A stretch of DNA of 15,048 bases from Acidobacteriota bacterium (GTDB lineage Bacteria; Acidobacteriota; Terriglobia; Acidiferrales; UBA7541), in contig QHYO01000431.1 of assembly GCA_003224135.1 (NCBI GenBank), positions 1 through 15,048 of the forward strand. The letters are read 5' to 3'. A program made the position numbers and the translations under genes. Below are positions 1 to 6,690 of this stretch, piece after piece; the stretch's first letter is position 1, and each line of letters starts with the position of its first letter. The notes below the pieces were generated by a model. That model saw nothing but the letters and a program-made list of their open reading frames with translations. It ran no database searches and had not been told where the DNA came from.

Positions 1-2
1 CG

Positions 3-836
3 CACGTCGCCATGGTTTTGCAAACGCTGGGACGGACCCCTCTGTGGATTGGTTTTGTCGGCGGTGACACCGGTAAGGATCTCGTCTCCGGACTCGAAGG
101 CCTTGGCATTCGCGTTCATGCATGCCCGACGCGACAAAGAACGCGCGTCAATCTGGAGATCATTGAAGACGACCGACGGGTCACTGAGATTCTCGAACCA
201 GGTGGTACGCCCTCACAACTTGAAGTTACCGAATTTCACAAAAAATGTGAGTCCGCGTTTGCCCAGGGCCGTGAACAACTCATGGTGATTTTTTCTGGAA
301 GCCTTCCACCAGGTCTAGAGGACGGTTTCTACGCTTCTCTCATCGCGCGTGCGAACTCCTTCGGCTGCCGGACGTTTCTTGATACCAGCGGTGAACCTCT
401 CCGCCTTGCCCTGGCCGCCTCGCCTCATTTTGTTAAGCCAAACCGCCAGGAAGCGGAATCGCTGCTTGGCTGTTCCATCTCCGATCTGTCCGCAGGCGCA
501 CGCGCGCTGCAACAGATGATTTCTCTCGGCGCGCGGTCTGCGGCAATCAGCATGGGAACGCAGGGACTGCTCTCGTGCGCAGGGAAAGGTGAACCTGTTC
601 ATCACGCTCCCGCGATCGCCCTCAAACCGCGTTCGACCGTCGGCTGTGGTGACGCCGCCGTGGCTGCTTTTGCTCACGCCGCCGCCTTGGGCCTTGGTGT
701 CGAGGAAACATTGAGACTGGCAACCGCCTGCGCCGCGGCAAACTGTCTGGCAGAGTCGCCGGGTGAGGCCCGGCTCGCTGACATTCAAAGTTTCCGGAAT
801 CAGGCAAGCACGAAAGTTTTCATGAGTGCCGGCTGA
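3..836 (+). CDS. 1-phosphofructokinase/tagatose-6-phosphate kinase-like PfkB kinase, 5' end cut by window
   Basis: This is an ATP-dependent sugar-phosphate kinase of the PfkB superfamily, LacC/FruK branch, which phosphorylates tagatose-6-phosphate or fructose-1-phosphate in the cytoplasm. Counting from the first ATG (position 12), the visible signs are FSGSLPPGL at about residues 94-102, LDTSGEPL at 123-130, the nucleotide-side KPNRQEAE at 142-149, and the C-terminal signature STVGCGDA at 208-215, whose Asp214 should be the catalytic base. The family is usually about 310 residues and begins some 35 residues before this point. The frame is open to the window edge (HVA precedes the Met), so the ATG at 12 is internal and the gene starts upstream. 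It lies 94 bp before a DeoR/AgaR-type repressor. An SIS isomerase remnant and a second kinase further along point to tagatose/amino-sugar catabolism rather than fructose uptake. The exact substrate is not resolvable. Confidence 0.85.
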   Translation, partial: HVAMVLQTLGRTPLWIGFVGGDTGKDLVSGLEGLGIRVHACPTRQRTRVNLEIIEDDRRVTEILEPGGTPSQLEVTEFHKKCESAFAQGREQLMVIFSGSLPPGLEDGFYASLIARANSFGCRTFLDTSGEPLRLALAASPHFVKPNRQEAESLLGCSISDLSAGARALQQMISLGARSAAISMGTQGLLSCAGKGEPVHHAPAIALKPRSTVGCGDAAVAAFAHAAALGLGVEETLRLATACAAANCLAESPGEARLADIQSFRNQASTKVFMSAG

Positions 837-902
837 CGCGCTATCTTGTCTCGTTTGGTTGAGTGTGTCACAGTGGTTAGAACGGAATAAAAAGAAGGTT
901 TT

Positions 903-920
903 CGAAAGAAAACGAAAGGG
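903..920. promoter_or_regulatory. Candidate DeoR/AgaR operator upstream of the repressor gene
   Basis: The + strand reads CGAAAGAAAACGAAAGGG just before the DeoR start codon. Its complement is a run of TTTC units (CTTTCGTTTTCTTTCG), the kind of repeat described for AgaR and related DeoR-family operators. It also overlaps a perfect inverted repeat, GTTTTC-GAAA-GAAAAC, at 898-913. The site covers the probable ribosome-binding region of the repressor gene, so bound protein would block its expression. Autoregulation is inferred. Confidence 0.4.
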
Positions 921-930
921 CCGTTGCCCC

Positions 931-1692
931 ATGCTGAACGAAGAACGCCGCCGCCAAACCGTCGAACTCCTTCAAAACGAAGGCCGGGTACTCGTCCGCG
1001 ATCTTTCCAAGCGCTTCCACACCTCCCTCATCACCATCCGCAAGGACCTGGAGTTGCTTCATCATCAGGGCCTGCTCGAGCGCACCCATGGCGGCGCATT
1101 GCCGGTCCGCACAGGTGCTTTGAACGACCGCTCGCTTCAGGAAAAGGAACGGCTCTTCCGCCGGGAAAAAATCCGCATCGCCGCTGCCGCCGTGAAAATG
1201 ATCCGGCCCGGCCAAGTGGTCATCCTCGATTCGGGCACGACCACCTCGGCCATCGCTCGCGCCTGCGCCCATTTTCGCAGCCTGACGATCATCACCAATG
1301 CCACAAACATCGCAGCCGAGCTTGCCGGAACTGCCGTCGAGGTCATCCTGACAGGCGGCACATTGCGCAAGAATTCGTTCTCGCTCGTCGGACCGCTTGC
1401 CGAGGAAACATTGCGCCGGTTGAGCGCCGATCTTCTCTTCCTCGCTGTCGATGGCTTTGACGTGCGCTATGGCCTTACGACCCCTAACCTGCTGGAAGCT
1501 CGGGTCAACCGCGCCATGGCGGAAGCGGCCCGCCGCACGGTTGTCGTGTGTGATTCGAGCAAATTCGGCCGCCGCAGCCTGTCGCTGATCATGCCGACCT
1601 CCGCGGTTCACGAAACAATTACGGACCGTAAGATTCCTAAATCTCAATTGAAGGCTTTGCGGGATTTTGACGTTGAGGTGACCCTCGTCTAG
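931..1692 (+). CDS. DeoR-family transcriptional repressor, AgaR-like
   Basis: This is a cytoplasmic DNA-binding repressor that senses a sugar-phosphate. With the ATG at 931 it is 253 residues, normal for the family. An N-terminal winged helix-turn-helix at about 1-57 shows the DeoR pattern: ERRRQTVELLQNEGRV, then DLSKRF, TIRKDLELLHHQGLLERTHGGA. The DeoR C-terminal sensor domain at about 77-235 carries LDSGTTT (99-105), LTGGTLRKNS, FLAVDGFD and YGLTTPNLLEA, features of the sugar-phosphate-binding ISOCOT-type fold. An in-frame ATG at 826 exists, but it would add an unrelated 35-residue tail and overlap the kinase, so I chose 931; GAAAGGG lies about 11 bases upstream. TTTC-repeat operator-like DNA sits on that stretch. 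Neighbouring LacC-like kinase and SIS remnant suggest it controls a galactosamine/tagatose-type pathway. Confidence 0.9.
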   Translation: MLNEERRRQTVELLQNEGRVLVRDLSKRFHTSLITIRKDLELLHHQGLLERTHGGALPVRTGALNDRSLQEKERLFRREKIRIAAAAVKMIRPGQVVILDSGTTTSAIARACAHFRSLTIITNATNIAAELAGTAVEVILTGGTLRKNSFSLVGPLAEETLRRLSADLLFLAVDGFDVRYGLTTPNLLEARVNRAMAEAARRTVVVCDSSKFGRRSLSLIMPTSAVHETITDRKIPKSQLKALRDFDVEVTLV

Positions 1693-1760
1693 AAAGTGCC
1701 TTTTCGAAGAGCGTTTCAATTACTGCCGCGGACAGACAGTGCCGTCGAGGAAATGAACCG

Positions 1761-2087
1761 ATGCCAACATCCGACTCACCCCTTCAGAAGTCACATGGTC
1801 CGTTCTACGCGGTCGCCCGTGAAGCGCGCCTTAGAGTCACGGAGATGTCCTGCTGCTATGGCCAGACCTACCACACTCTCAAGTTTCGCGCCATTTGCGG
1901 CCGCGCGAGCGAAGCTGTTCGCCGTTCAAGCGACCTGGTCCTCGAGCTGGGCGCGACAGCGCCAGAGATTTCTCTTCTCGCGCCTTTTATGGTCCCCGCC
2001 CGGTTGCTCGGCTTTCACCAGGGAACCAAGAAAGGTCTCGACCCGGATTATCCGCGCCATCTTAGCCGTGTCGTGATTCTGGACTGA
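1761..2087 (+). pseudogene. Remnant of an SIS-domain sugar isomerase (AgaS/GlmS-like) with large internal deletions
   Basis: The 108-residue reading frame matches, from memory, two separate pieces of the C-terminal half of SIS-domain ketose/aldose isomerases. HGPFYAVAREARLRVTEMS followed by YHTLKFR (about residues 12-44) resembles the GRGPFYxLAREAxLKxKEMS...YHxLEFR segment of the second SIS domain. ASEAVRRSSDLVLELG and LLGFHQGTKKGLDPDYPRHLSRVV (about 49-104) resemble the end of such proteins. The whole first SIS domain (roughly 200 residues) is absent, as is the HGP-to-next-strand segment of about 40 residues. Both losses are in frame. A plausible ribosome site (GAGG, 10 bases before the ATG) remains, so a short product may still be made, but it should lack a complete active site. 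It sits 17 bp before the second kinase. The overlapping frame at 1696-2076 shows no family features. A genuine small protein is possible but less likely. Confidence 0.55.
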
Positions 2088-2104
2088 GGGCACTCCGAGA
2101 CTCC

Positions 2105-3037
2105 GTGAGCAGCGAAACTCAGTTCGATCTCAGCGTCGTGGGCGAGCTCAATCTGGACCTCGTCCTGTACGGTCTTCCAGAAACGCTCGAGTTCGACCGC
2201 GAGCATCTCGCCACTGACCTACGCCTTACGCTCGGCAGTTCCTCTGCTATCTTCGCTCACAATTTTGCGCTGCTGCGCAACCGTGTCGGTTTCAGCTCTG
2301 CCATTGGAAGTGATCCGCTGGGTGATCTTTGTCTGGCTCGTCTCGCGGAGAGCGGCGCTGACCTCTCACGCGTTCGCCACTTCGCCGGCAGACAAACTGG
2401 CCTTACGGTGATTTTGCCACGTAAGAAAGAACGCTACATTCTCACCTATCCCGGTGTCATGGCCGAGATGCGCTTCGAGGACCTCGATTTGGACTATATT
2501 TTCAGAGCGCGCCACCTTCATTTGTCTTCTTATTTTCTGCAACGCGCTCTCCGCCCTCGAGTCCCGGAATTGTTCCGTCTTGCAAAACAGGCGGGGCTTA
2601 CGACTTCGCTCGATACAAATGATGATCCCGACGGCCGGTGGGAGAACGACGTTTTCGATGCGATCCAATTTGTCGATGTTCTCTTACCCAACGAACAGGA
2701 AGCTTGCCGCCTCGCAGGCTGTGAGGATTCCATAGCCGCTGCGGAAAAGCTTTCGGAGAAAGTTCCACTCCTCGTCATCAAGCGCGGCGCAAAAGGGGTT
2801 CTCGCGCGTAAGGGAAAGGAATCATTCGAGGCTGCCGCACCCAAAATCGACGCTGTTGACACGATTGGTGCCGGCGACAGTTTTGACGCCGGATTTCTCC
2901 ACCAATTTATTCGCGGCGCCAAAATCGAAGACTGCCTGCGCTATGGCAATCTCGCCGGCGCACTTTCCACCACTCGCCAGGGCGGGACGGAAGCCTTCCG
3001 CGACGCCGCGCATCGCACTGCGTTCCTGAATCGCTGA
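2105..3037 (+). CDS. PfkB/ribokinase-family carbohydrate kinase
   Basis: This is a cytoplasmic sugar kinase of 310 residues, a normal length. The N-terminus has the family opening VVGELNLDLV (11-20), where Gly-x-x-Asn-x-Asp binds the sugar. LPNEQEA at 194-200 is the magnesium/nucleotide-region motif. DTIGAGDSFDAGF at 252-264 is PfkB signature 2, with catalytic Asp258 and the anion hole GAGD. The usual double glycine near residue 44 (GGxxxN) is replaced by LGSSSAIFAHNFA, a small deviation in the lid/sugar-recognition area. The start is a GTG; no closer in-frame ATG preserves the opening motif. It follows the SIS remnant by 17 bp, probably in one transcript. The substrate could be a hexose, a keto-deoxy sugar or a nucleoside; sequence alone does not decide. 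Its stop lies 17 bp from the stop of the convergent GH36 gene, with no clear terminator between. Confidence 0.88.
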   Translation: MSSETQFDLSVVGELNLDLVLYGLPETLEFDREHLATDLRLTLGSSSAIFAHNFALLRNRVGFSSAIGSDPLGDLCLARLAESGADLSRVRHFAGRQTGLTVILPRKKERYILTYPGVMAEMRFEDLDLDYIFRARHLHLSSYFLQRALRPRVPELFRLAKQAGLTTSLDTNDDPDGRWENDVFDAIQFVDVLLPNEQEACRLAGCEDSIAAAEKLSEKVPLLVIKRGAKGVLARKGKESFEAAAPKIDAVDTIGAGDSFDAGFLHQFIRGAKIEDCLRYGNLAGALSTTRQGGTEAFRDAAHRTAFLNR

Positions 3038-3054
3038 TGGTTGTGCGACGTTTT

Positions 3055-5304
3055 TTATTGCGCGGCAGGCTTTGCTTCCAGAAGCAAACTCCCCTTGAAA
3101 TCAACCGCCAATCTCGCGACTGGACCGCTCACCGTTCCGTAGTCGTGGTTATCGACGTAGTCCACGACGCGGTAACTTTTCCGTTCAAGACCTCGCAATT
3201 CCACTTCGCCGCGATAGGTCCCTGATTTTCCTCCCGTTTTCCCCGGCGGCTCCGCCGCGTAGAACGCGAAGTACATCTCGCCATCCTTGGCGATTGCATA
3301 GGCTTCCGGCGAATCGTATCCGTACACGTATAAATCCAAGAATGTTCCTTTGGAGAGCATCTTTTGGTTGTAAAGCGTGATCCACTTCTTCCACGCCGGT
3401 TCTTTTTCCGTATTCAAAAACACGTTCTTGAACTTTGGCCCGTAGTCCGGCCACGTGAACTTCGTCCCCAATACTCCGCCAGTACCGAGCGTCGACGCGA
3501 AATCGCTGCCTGTATCCTGCTCGTTTCCGCCACTTGGATTTGAGATTTCCGTGAGCTCGACATGGTCGCCGTAGACCGCCCCACTCGGCCCTAGCAACGC
3601 TTTGTACATTTTCATTCGCCGCCGCACTTGAACCGATCCCACAGGATCCGCCGTCACTGCCTGATCCATGTATCTGAGCCAAGCCACGCTTGGCGGCGTT
3701 CCGCACGGGCAACTTTGCGTCACACTCTCCGCTTTGAGAGCCCGAGTTGTTTCGAAAATCGTCTTGTACACCTCGCCCATGGCATTTACGGAATCGAGCG
3801 GCGATTTGTGATGATGCTTTGGGTTGTAGCATTTCGGCGTTGCGTAAATGTTGTCGAGCTTATGACCGTCGAAGTCCCATTCGTGGATAAAGCGTTCCGT
3901 CAACCTTTTGTAGTATTCGCGCACCTCGGGCACTGCTGGACAAAACGTAGCCAAATTGCGGGTCATCCGCGCCGGTTTGCCTTTTTCGTCTAGCACCAGC
4001 CAATCTGGATGTTCCTTCACCACATCCGACAAAACGTACTTGTGATCTCCGTATTTGTACTTCCCGTCCTCCACGGCGAGCGGCAGCCACCAGATCTGAA
4101 CTTTCACTCCCTGCTCGTGAAACTCTTTTACCATTTTCTGAATCGCGTCCCCGCCGAACGTATCGGTTCTGGGCTGCCAGTCGCCATAGTTGTTGAACCA
4201 GCGGTCGTCCAGCGTAGCCCAATGTATTCCCAACTCTTTCAGCTTGGGAATCGTGTCCGTCATCTGCTTCGGCGTCACGTTCGATTCGTATCCCCACCCG
4301 CACCAGCTGACTGCGTAGTTCTCGTCGCTGTTCTTTGGCCGGGTCAGTCCTTCGCGCTCCACCGCTTGTGACCACAAGCTTAGCGGCTCGAAGTAGTCCC
4401 CTCGATAGACCGCCAGGAATGTCCGCGGCGTAGAAAAACTTTCTCCCGGCTTTAAAGTCACATCCGCGGGAATTTCGACAGACGTTTCTACTCGCCCATC
4501 CGCTGCCGTTTGTGCCGGAATCGAGATCGTCAGCGGCAGCGTTTCCACATGCCCGATAGCCACGCCTAGATGCCGAGTCCAAAACGCCACTACCGGTATC
4601 CCGCCACCCACCCGTCCCAAGTCGTCTTTCGTTTCCACCGGCGCTCCAAACGGATTTTCCTGCGTGAATTTTGCCGGAATCGGCAGGACGTCATCCTTCC
4701 CCCACTTCAAACTCGACCCGAAAAATGCCCACATCTCATGCGCCTTCGCGCTGGGATCGGCAAGGCTGGCGTTCAAGCGGTGTTTCTGCAGTGCGATGCT
4801 TCCAAGCGCGAGATCTTTTTGACCCGCGTTCACATACGTCGCTGAGAGCAACGCCAGAGCGGCGAAGTCGTCATACACTTCAATCGCCACCAGTTCGTCC
4901 AATCCCTGACTTTGGCTGTGACCTCTTACTTCAATCCTTTTCCCCAGTTTTCCCAGCTTCCCAAATGCTTCTCGAATTTCTGCGTGGCTCAAATCGCGCA
5001 CAAAGTCATCCACTACGAGTTTGCCGGACCTCACTACGATTCCTGCGGCCTGTCCCGCTTCATCGATCGTAGCGGTTGCGGCTCCATCCCTTCGGCGCGC
5101 CAACAAATTCCCGTTCGGCGTAAACACGAATTCTGCCTGATTCGTCTTGACGTGGATTCCGTCTGCTTGTTTTTCCGCTGTCACGGAAGAAATTTGCGGC
5201 GCAGTCTGTCTCGTTGCTTCCTTCTCGCAACCCGCTGACCCGCCAAACGCTAGGAGGGCGAGCAAATAGGTTGTTCCGACTGCGGAAAGACTCTTCCCTT
5301 GCAT
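3055..5304 (-). CDS. Exported GH36-like alpha-galactosidase (clan GH-D)
   Basis: This is a retaining glycoside hydrolase expected to remove terminal alpha-galactose or alpha-N-acetylgalactosamine. With the start at 5304 it has 749 residues. That ATG is preceded by GGGGAG at 8 bases and opens a signal sequence, LLALLAFGGSAGC, with Cys26 as a possible lipidation site (SAGC is an imperfect lipobox). The frame can be extended to 5427, but that adds 41 residues ahead of the signal and is unlikely. A beta-sandwich-like N-terminal half is followed by a (beta/alpha)8 barrel: WCGWGYESN at 334-342, TLDDRWF, VQIWWLPL, and FDGHKLDN, whose Asp484 fits the nucleophile position of KWD-type motifs. CPCGTPP then YMDQAVTADP correspond to the CSGG...SDxxDP region, with Asp553 as likely acid/base. 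It is convergent with the kinase cluster and downstream of the GntR gene on the same strand. GH36 versus a close GH-D relative is not settled. Confidence 0.82.
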   Translation of the reverse strand: MQGKSLSAVGTTYLLALLAFGGSAGCEKEATRQTAPQISSVTAEKQADGIHVKTNQAEFVFTPNGNLLARRRDGAATATIDEAGQAAGIVVRSGKLVVDDFVRDLSHAEIREAFGKLGKLGKRIEVRGHSQSQGLDELVAIEVYDDFAALALLSATYVNAGQKDLALGSIALQKHRLNASLADPSAKAHEMWAFFGSSLKWGKDDVLPIPAKFTQENPFGAPVETKDDLGRVGGGIPVVAFWTRHLGVAIGHVETLPLTISIPAQTAADGRVETSVEIPADVTLKPGESFSTPRTFLAVYRGDYFEPLSLWSQAVEREGLTRPKNSDENYAVSWCGWGYESNVTPKQMTDTIPKLKELGIHWATLDDRWFNNYGDWQPRTDTFGGDAIQKMVKEFHEQGVKVQIWWLPLAVEDGKYKYGDHKYVLSDVVKEHPDWLVLDEKGKPARMTRNLATFCPAVPEVREYYKRLTERFIHEWDFDGHKLDNIYATPKCYNPKHHHKSPLDSVNAMGEVYKTIFETTRALKAESVTQSCPCGTPPSVAWLRYMDQAVTADPVGSVQVRRRMKMYKALLGPSGAVYGDHVELTEISNPSGGNEQDTGSDFASTLGTGGVLGTKFTWPDYGPKFKNVFLNTEKEPAWKKWITLYNQKMLSKGTFLDLYVYGYDSPEAYAIAKDGEMYFAFYAAEPPGKTGGKSGTYRGEVELRGLERKSYRVVDYVDNHDYGTVSGPVARLAVDFKGSLLLEAKPAAQ

Positions 5305-5555
5305 CGCTATTTCTCCCCGCGCCCGCGAAAATCTTCTCTGCATTTTCGTGATACACCTTTTCCAGAAGTTTTTGTCTGGCAGTGCCATTCCGTAGAGCGC
5401 CCACCGGCCTTGTCCGCGATGTCCCAATAAGGGAATTACTCTGCTTCGAGCCAGCGGAAGTAGTTCAAGTCACCTCGACAGTCGATAGAACGGTCATATT
5501 CCGCAAACCAAAATTGGATTGTTTTTCGTCCCAACGAGTTTGAACGGCAGTCAAG
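5305..5555. promoter_or_regulatory. Intergenic region upstream of the GH36 gene, with two short palindromes
   Basis: These 251 bp between the GntR gene and the GH36 gene contain no credible gene. Two short perfect palindromes are visible: CCAAAATTGG at 5508-5517 and TCGAC-A-GTCGA at 5475-5485. Either could be a regulator site for the GH36 gene, which reads leftward from here. I could not identify a convincing -35/-10 pair, nor a terminator for the GntR gene. The GH36 gene may therefore be read partly from the GntR transcript. Confidence 0.3.
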
Positions 5556-6278
5556 TTATCGATAGCGTCGAATTAAGAGGTTGTGACGATCAGAACGATA
5601 TAGGCCCAGAACGTACAGAATGACAACCCCTTTGGTCGAATAGATAACTTGGCGGATGCGCAAGAGCGGTTCGCGTTTTGGCACTCCTAAGAGCTCGGCC
5701 ATGCCAGGGTCTGCCATCGTCGCATCGACCTCTTCGTCGGAATAGCCCAGCTCCACGCCATAATCGCGCTCCAAAGTGCTGAACAGGGATGCTGTCCGCA
5801 ACGGAGCAGACAGCAGGCCGGAAAACTGCTCGGCCGATAGATAACAGGTCTCCAGCGCGAAAGGCTCCCCAGCCACATGTCTCAATCGTTCCAGTTTAAG
5901 GACGCGGCTTTTCGGTGAAATTGACAGCCGAGCAGTCGCGTCTTGTTCATTGTCGATGACCTTTGCAAACAGGATCTTCGACTCTGCAGTTAACCTGCGG
6001 CTCCCCATCTGCTCGGTATAACTCATTAATTTGTTGAAGTGGATTTTGGGGGCAGCTACAAACGTGCCCACGCCGCGGCGGCGTTCAACGACCCCCTCGC
6101 GCTCGAGTGAGACTAGCGCCTGGCGAGCCGTCATCAGGCTGACGTCGTGAACTCGTGCCAGCTCTCTTTCCGAAGTCACCACATCCCCGGGCTTCAGTTC
6201 GCCAGCCTCGATGACTTTTCGAATCGCTCCTTCAATCCGCCGGTAGGCAGGAATTCCATTTGGACTCTTCGCTAGCAT
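5556..6278 (-). CDS. GntR-family (HutC subfamily) transcriptional regulator with UTRA domain
   Basis: This 240-residue repressor has an N-terminal winged helix-turn-helix at about 8-75: IPAYRRIEGAIRKVIEAGELKPGD, SERELARVHDVSLMTARQAL, then VVERRRGVGTFV. A UTRA effector domain spans about 92-235, with LERLRHVAGEPFALETCYLS, the ...YGVELGYSDEEVDA segment and LLRIRQVIYSTKGVVILYVLGLYRSDRH. UTRA domains of the NagR/DasR group usually bind amino-sugar or sugar phosphates, which release the protein from DNA. The ATG at 6278 has GAGG nine bases upstream and starts directly before the helix-turn-helix. It is divergent from the TonB receptor gene, and the intervening DNA carries repeats and a palindrome that are its most obvious candidate targets. 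Its role as the regulator of both flanking units is inferred from position. Confidence 0.92.
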   Translation of the reverse strand: MLAKSPNGIPAYRRIEGAIRKVIEAGELKPGDVVTSERELARVHDVSLMTARQALVSLEREGVVERRRGVGTFVAAPKIHFNKLMSYTEQMGSRRLTAESKILFAKVIDNEQDATARLSISPKSRVLKLERLRHVAGEPFALETCYLSAEQFSGLLSAPLRTASLFSTLERDYGVELGYSDEEVDATMADPGMAELLGVPKREPLLRIRQVIYSTKGVVILYVLGLYRSDRHNLLIRRYR

Positions 6279-6470
6279 CTCAATTCCCTCGACTTACTCA
6301 TCAGCTAAGACGAACAAACAACATGAAAAGTTTGCGAGCGAGCCTGCCGACCATACATATTTCTGGAACTTAACCAGATGCTCGCAGCCGCTAAGCCCGT
6401 GTCCCGGCTGAGAAGGGTGCACACTCCCTGCCCAAGCCGAAAGCTGACATCGCGCAAAGATAGATAGCTT

Positions 6471-6486
6471 GGTGCTCCAGAGCACC
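6471..6486. promoter_or_regulatory. 16-bp palindrome, candidate operator for the GntR gene
   Basis: GGTGCTC-CA-GAGCACC is a perfect 7-bp inverted repeat around a two-base centre. It begins about 12 bases downstream of the predicted -10 of the leftward GntR promoter, so it would lie in the first transcribed bases. That is a usual place for an autorepressor site. The binding protein is unknown; the sequence differs from the ATATAGCTAT repeats, so a second regulator is possible. Confidence 0.45.
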
Positions 6487-6497
6487 GCATTGAATTC

Positions 6498-6526
6498 CTT
6501 ATAAAGTATTAGTTTTCTCTTGACAA
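6498..6526 (-). promoter_or_regulatory. Predicted sigma-70 promoter for the GntR gene
   Basis: On the - strand TTGTCA (6521-6526) is followed after exactly 17 bases by TATAAG (6498-6503), close to the sigma-70 consensus. Transcription would start near 6491 and run to the GntR start at 6278. The -35 overlaps that of the rightward promoter within the symmetric sequence CTCTTGACAAGAG. Confidence 0.6.
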
Positions 6527-6548
6527 GAGGAAACGCCCGCTATATAGC
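6520..6548 (+). promoter_or_regulatory. Predicted sigma-70 promoter for the TonB receptor operon
   Basis: A consensus TTGACA (6520-6525) is followed by TATAGC at 6543-6548 (17-base spacer) or TATATA at 6541-6546 (15-base spacer). The -10 lies inside the first ATATAGCTAT repeat, so a protein bound there would exclude RNA polymerase. Apart from the TTGACA, the -10 is only a moderate match. Transcription would start near 6555. Confidence 0.6.
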
Positions 6549-6594
6549 TATCGTCCGTCCGCTATATAGCTATCGTCAGCGATATAGCTATGAC
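6538..6594. repeat. Three ATATAGCTAT repeats, candidate GntR operators
   Basis: The 10-mer ATATAGCTAT occurs at 6542-6551, 6564-6573 and 6582-6591. The first two belong to an exact 18-bp direct repeat, CGCTATATAGCTATCGTC, at 6538-6555 and 6560-6577, with a 22-bp period. The third is offset by 18 bp and forms an imperfect palindrome with ends GTCA...TGAC (6575-6594). The core contains the palindromes GCTATATAGC and ATAGCTAT. Periods of about two helical turns and position over the -10 fit cooperative repressor binding. The divergent GntR protein is the likely ligand by position. Confidence 0.65.
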
Positions 6595-6690
6595 CCAGCG
6601 GGCGCCTTGTGGTGGGGTTTGTCGTCTATCTCAACTTTGGAAGAAGTGGTTGCAGGGTCGCGCGTAGCAACTCCTTCGGGGGAGCAATTC

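Larger units (their letters stand above)
6279..6690. promoter_or_regulatory. 412-bp divergent control region between GntR and TonB receptor genes
   Basis: No gene is credible here; the short frames lack family features and ribosome sites. Reading from left to right: a predicted leader of roughly 210 nt for the GntR transcript (6279 to about 6491), a 16-bp palindrome (6471-6486), the leftward -10 (6498-6503), a -35 shared by both directions (6520-6526), three ATATAGCTAT repeats (6542-6591), and an approximately 135-nt leader for the TonB receptor ending in a strong ribosome site, GGGGGAG, 8 bases before the ATG at 6691. Confidence 0.7.

Noticed and set aside
877..1719. 280-codon open frame on the - strand opposite the DeoR gene
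   Set aside because: It mirrors the DeoR coding frame, has no family features and a Cys/His/Arg-rich composition typical of antisense shadows; the + strand DeoR assignment is unambiguous.
1696..2076. 126-codon + strand frame overlapping the SIS remnant
   Set aside because: Arg/Ser-rich with no recognisable motif, while the overlapping frame at 1761-2087 carries two SIS-like segments.
3026..3056. Possible intrinsic terminator between the convergent kinase and GH36 genes
   Set aside because: There is a T-run (3051-3056), but the only upstream stem (TCGC/GCGA) is 4 bp with a long loop, too weak to call.
6538..6594. Possible CRISPR or mobile-element repeats
   Set aside because: Only three short copies with 4-8 bp between them, palindromic cores, and placement on a promoter; this fits operators, not a CRISPR array or transposon end.
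6520..6690. 57-codon N-terminal extension of the TonB receptor
   Set aside because: The extension starts on the -35 element and covers the repeats; the ATG at 6691 has a strong ribosome site and begins the signal peptide.
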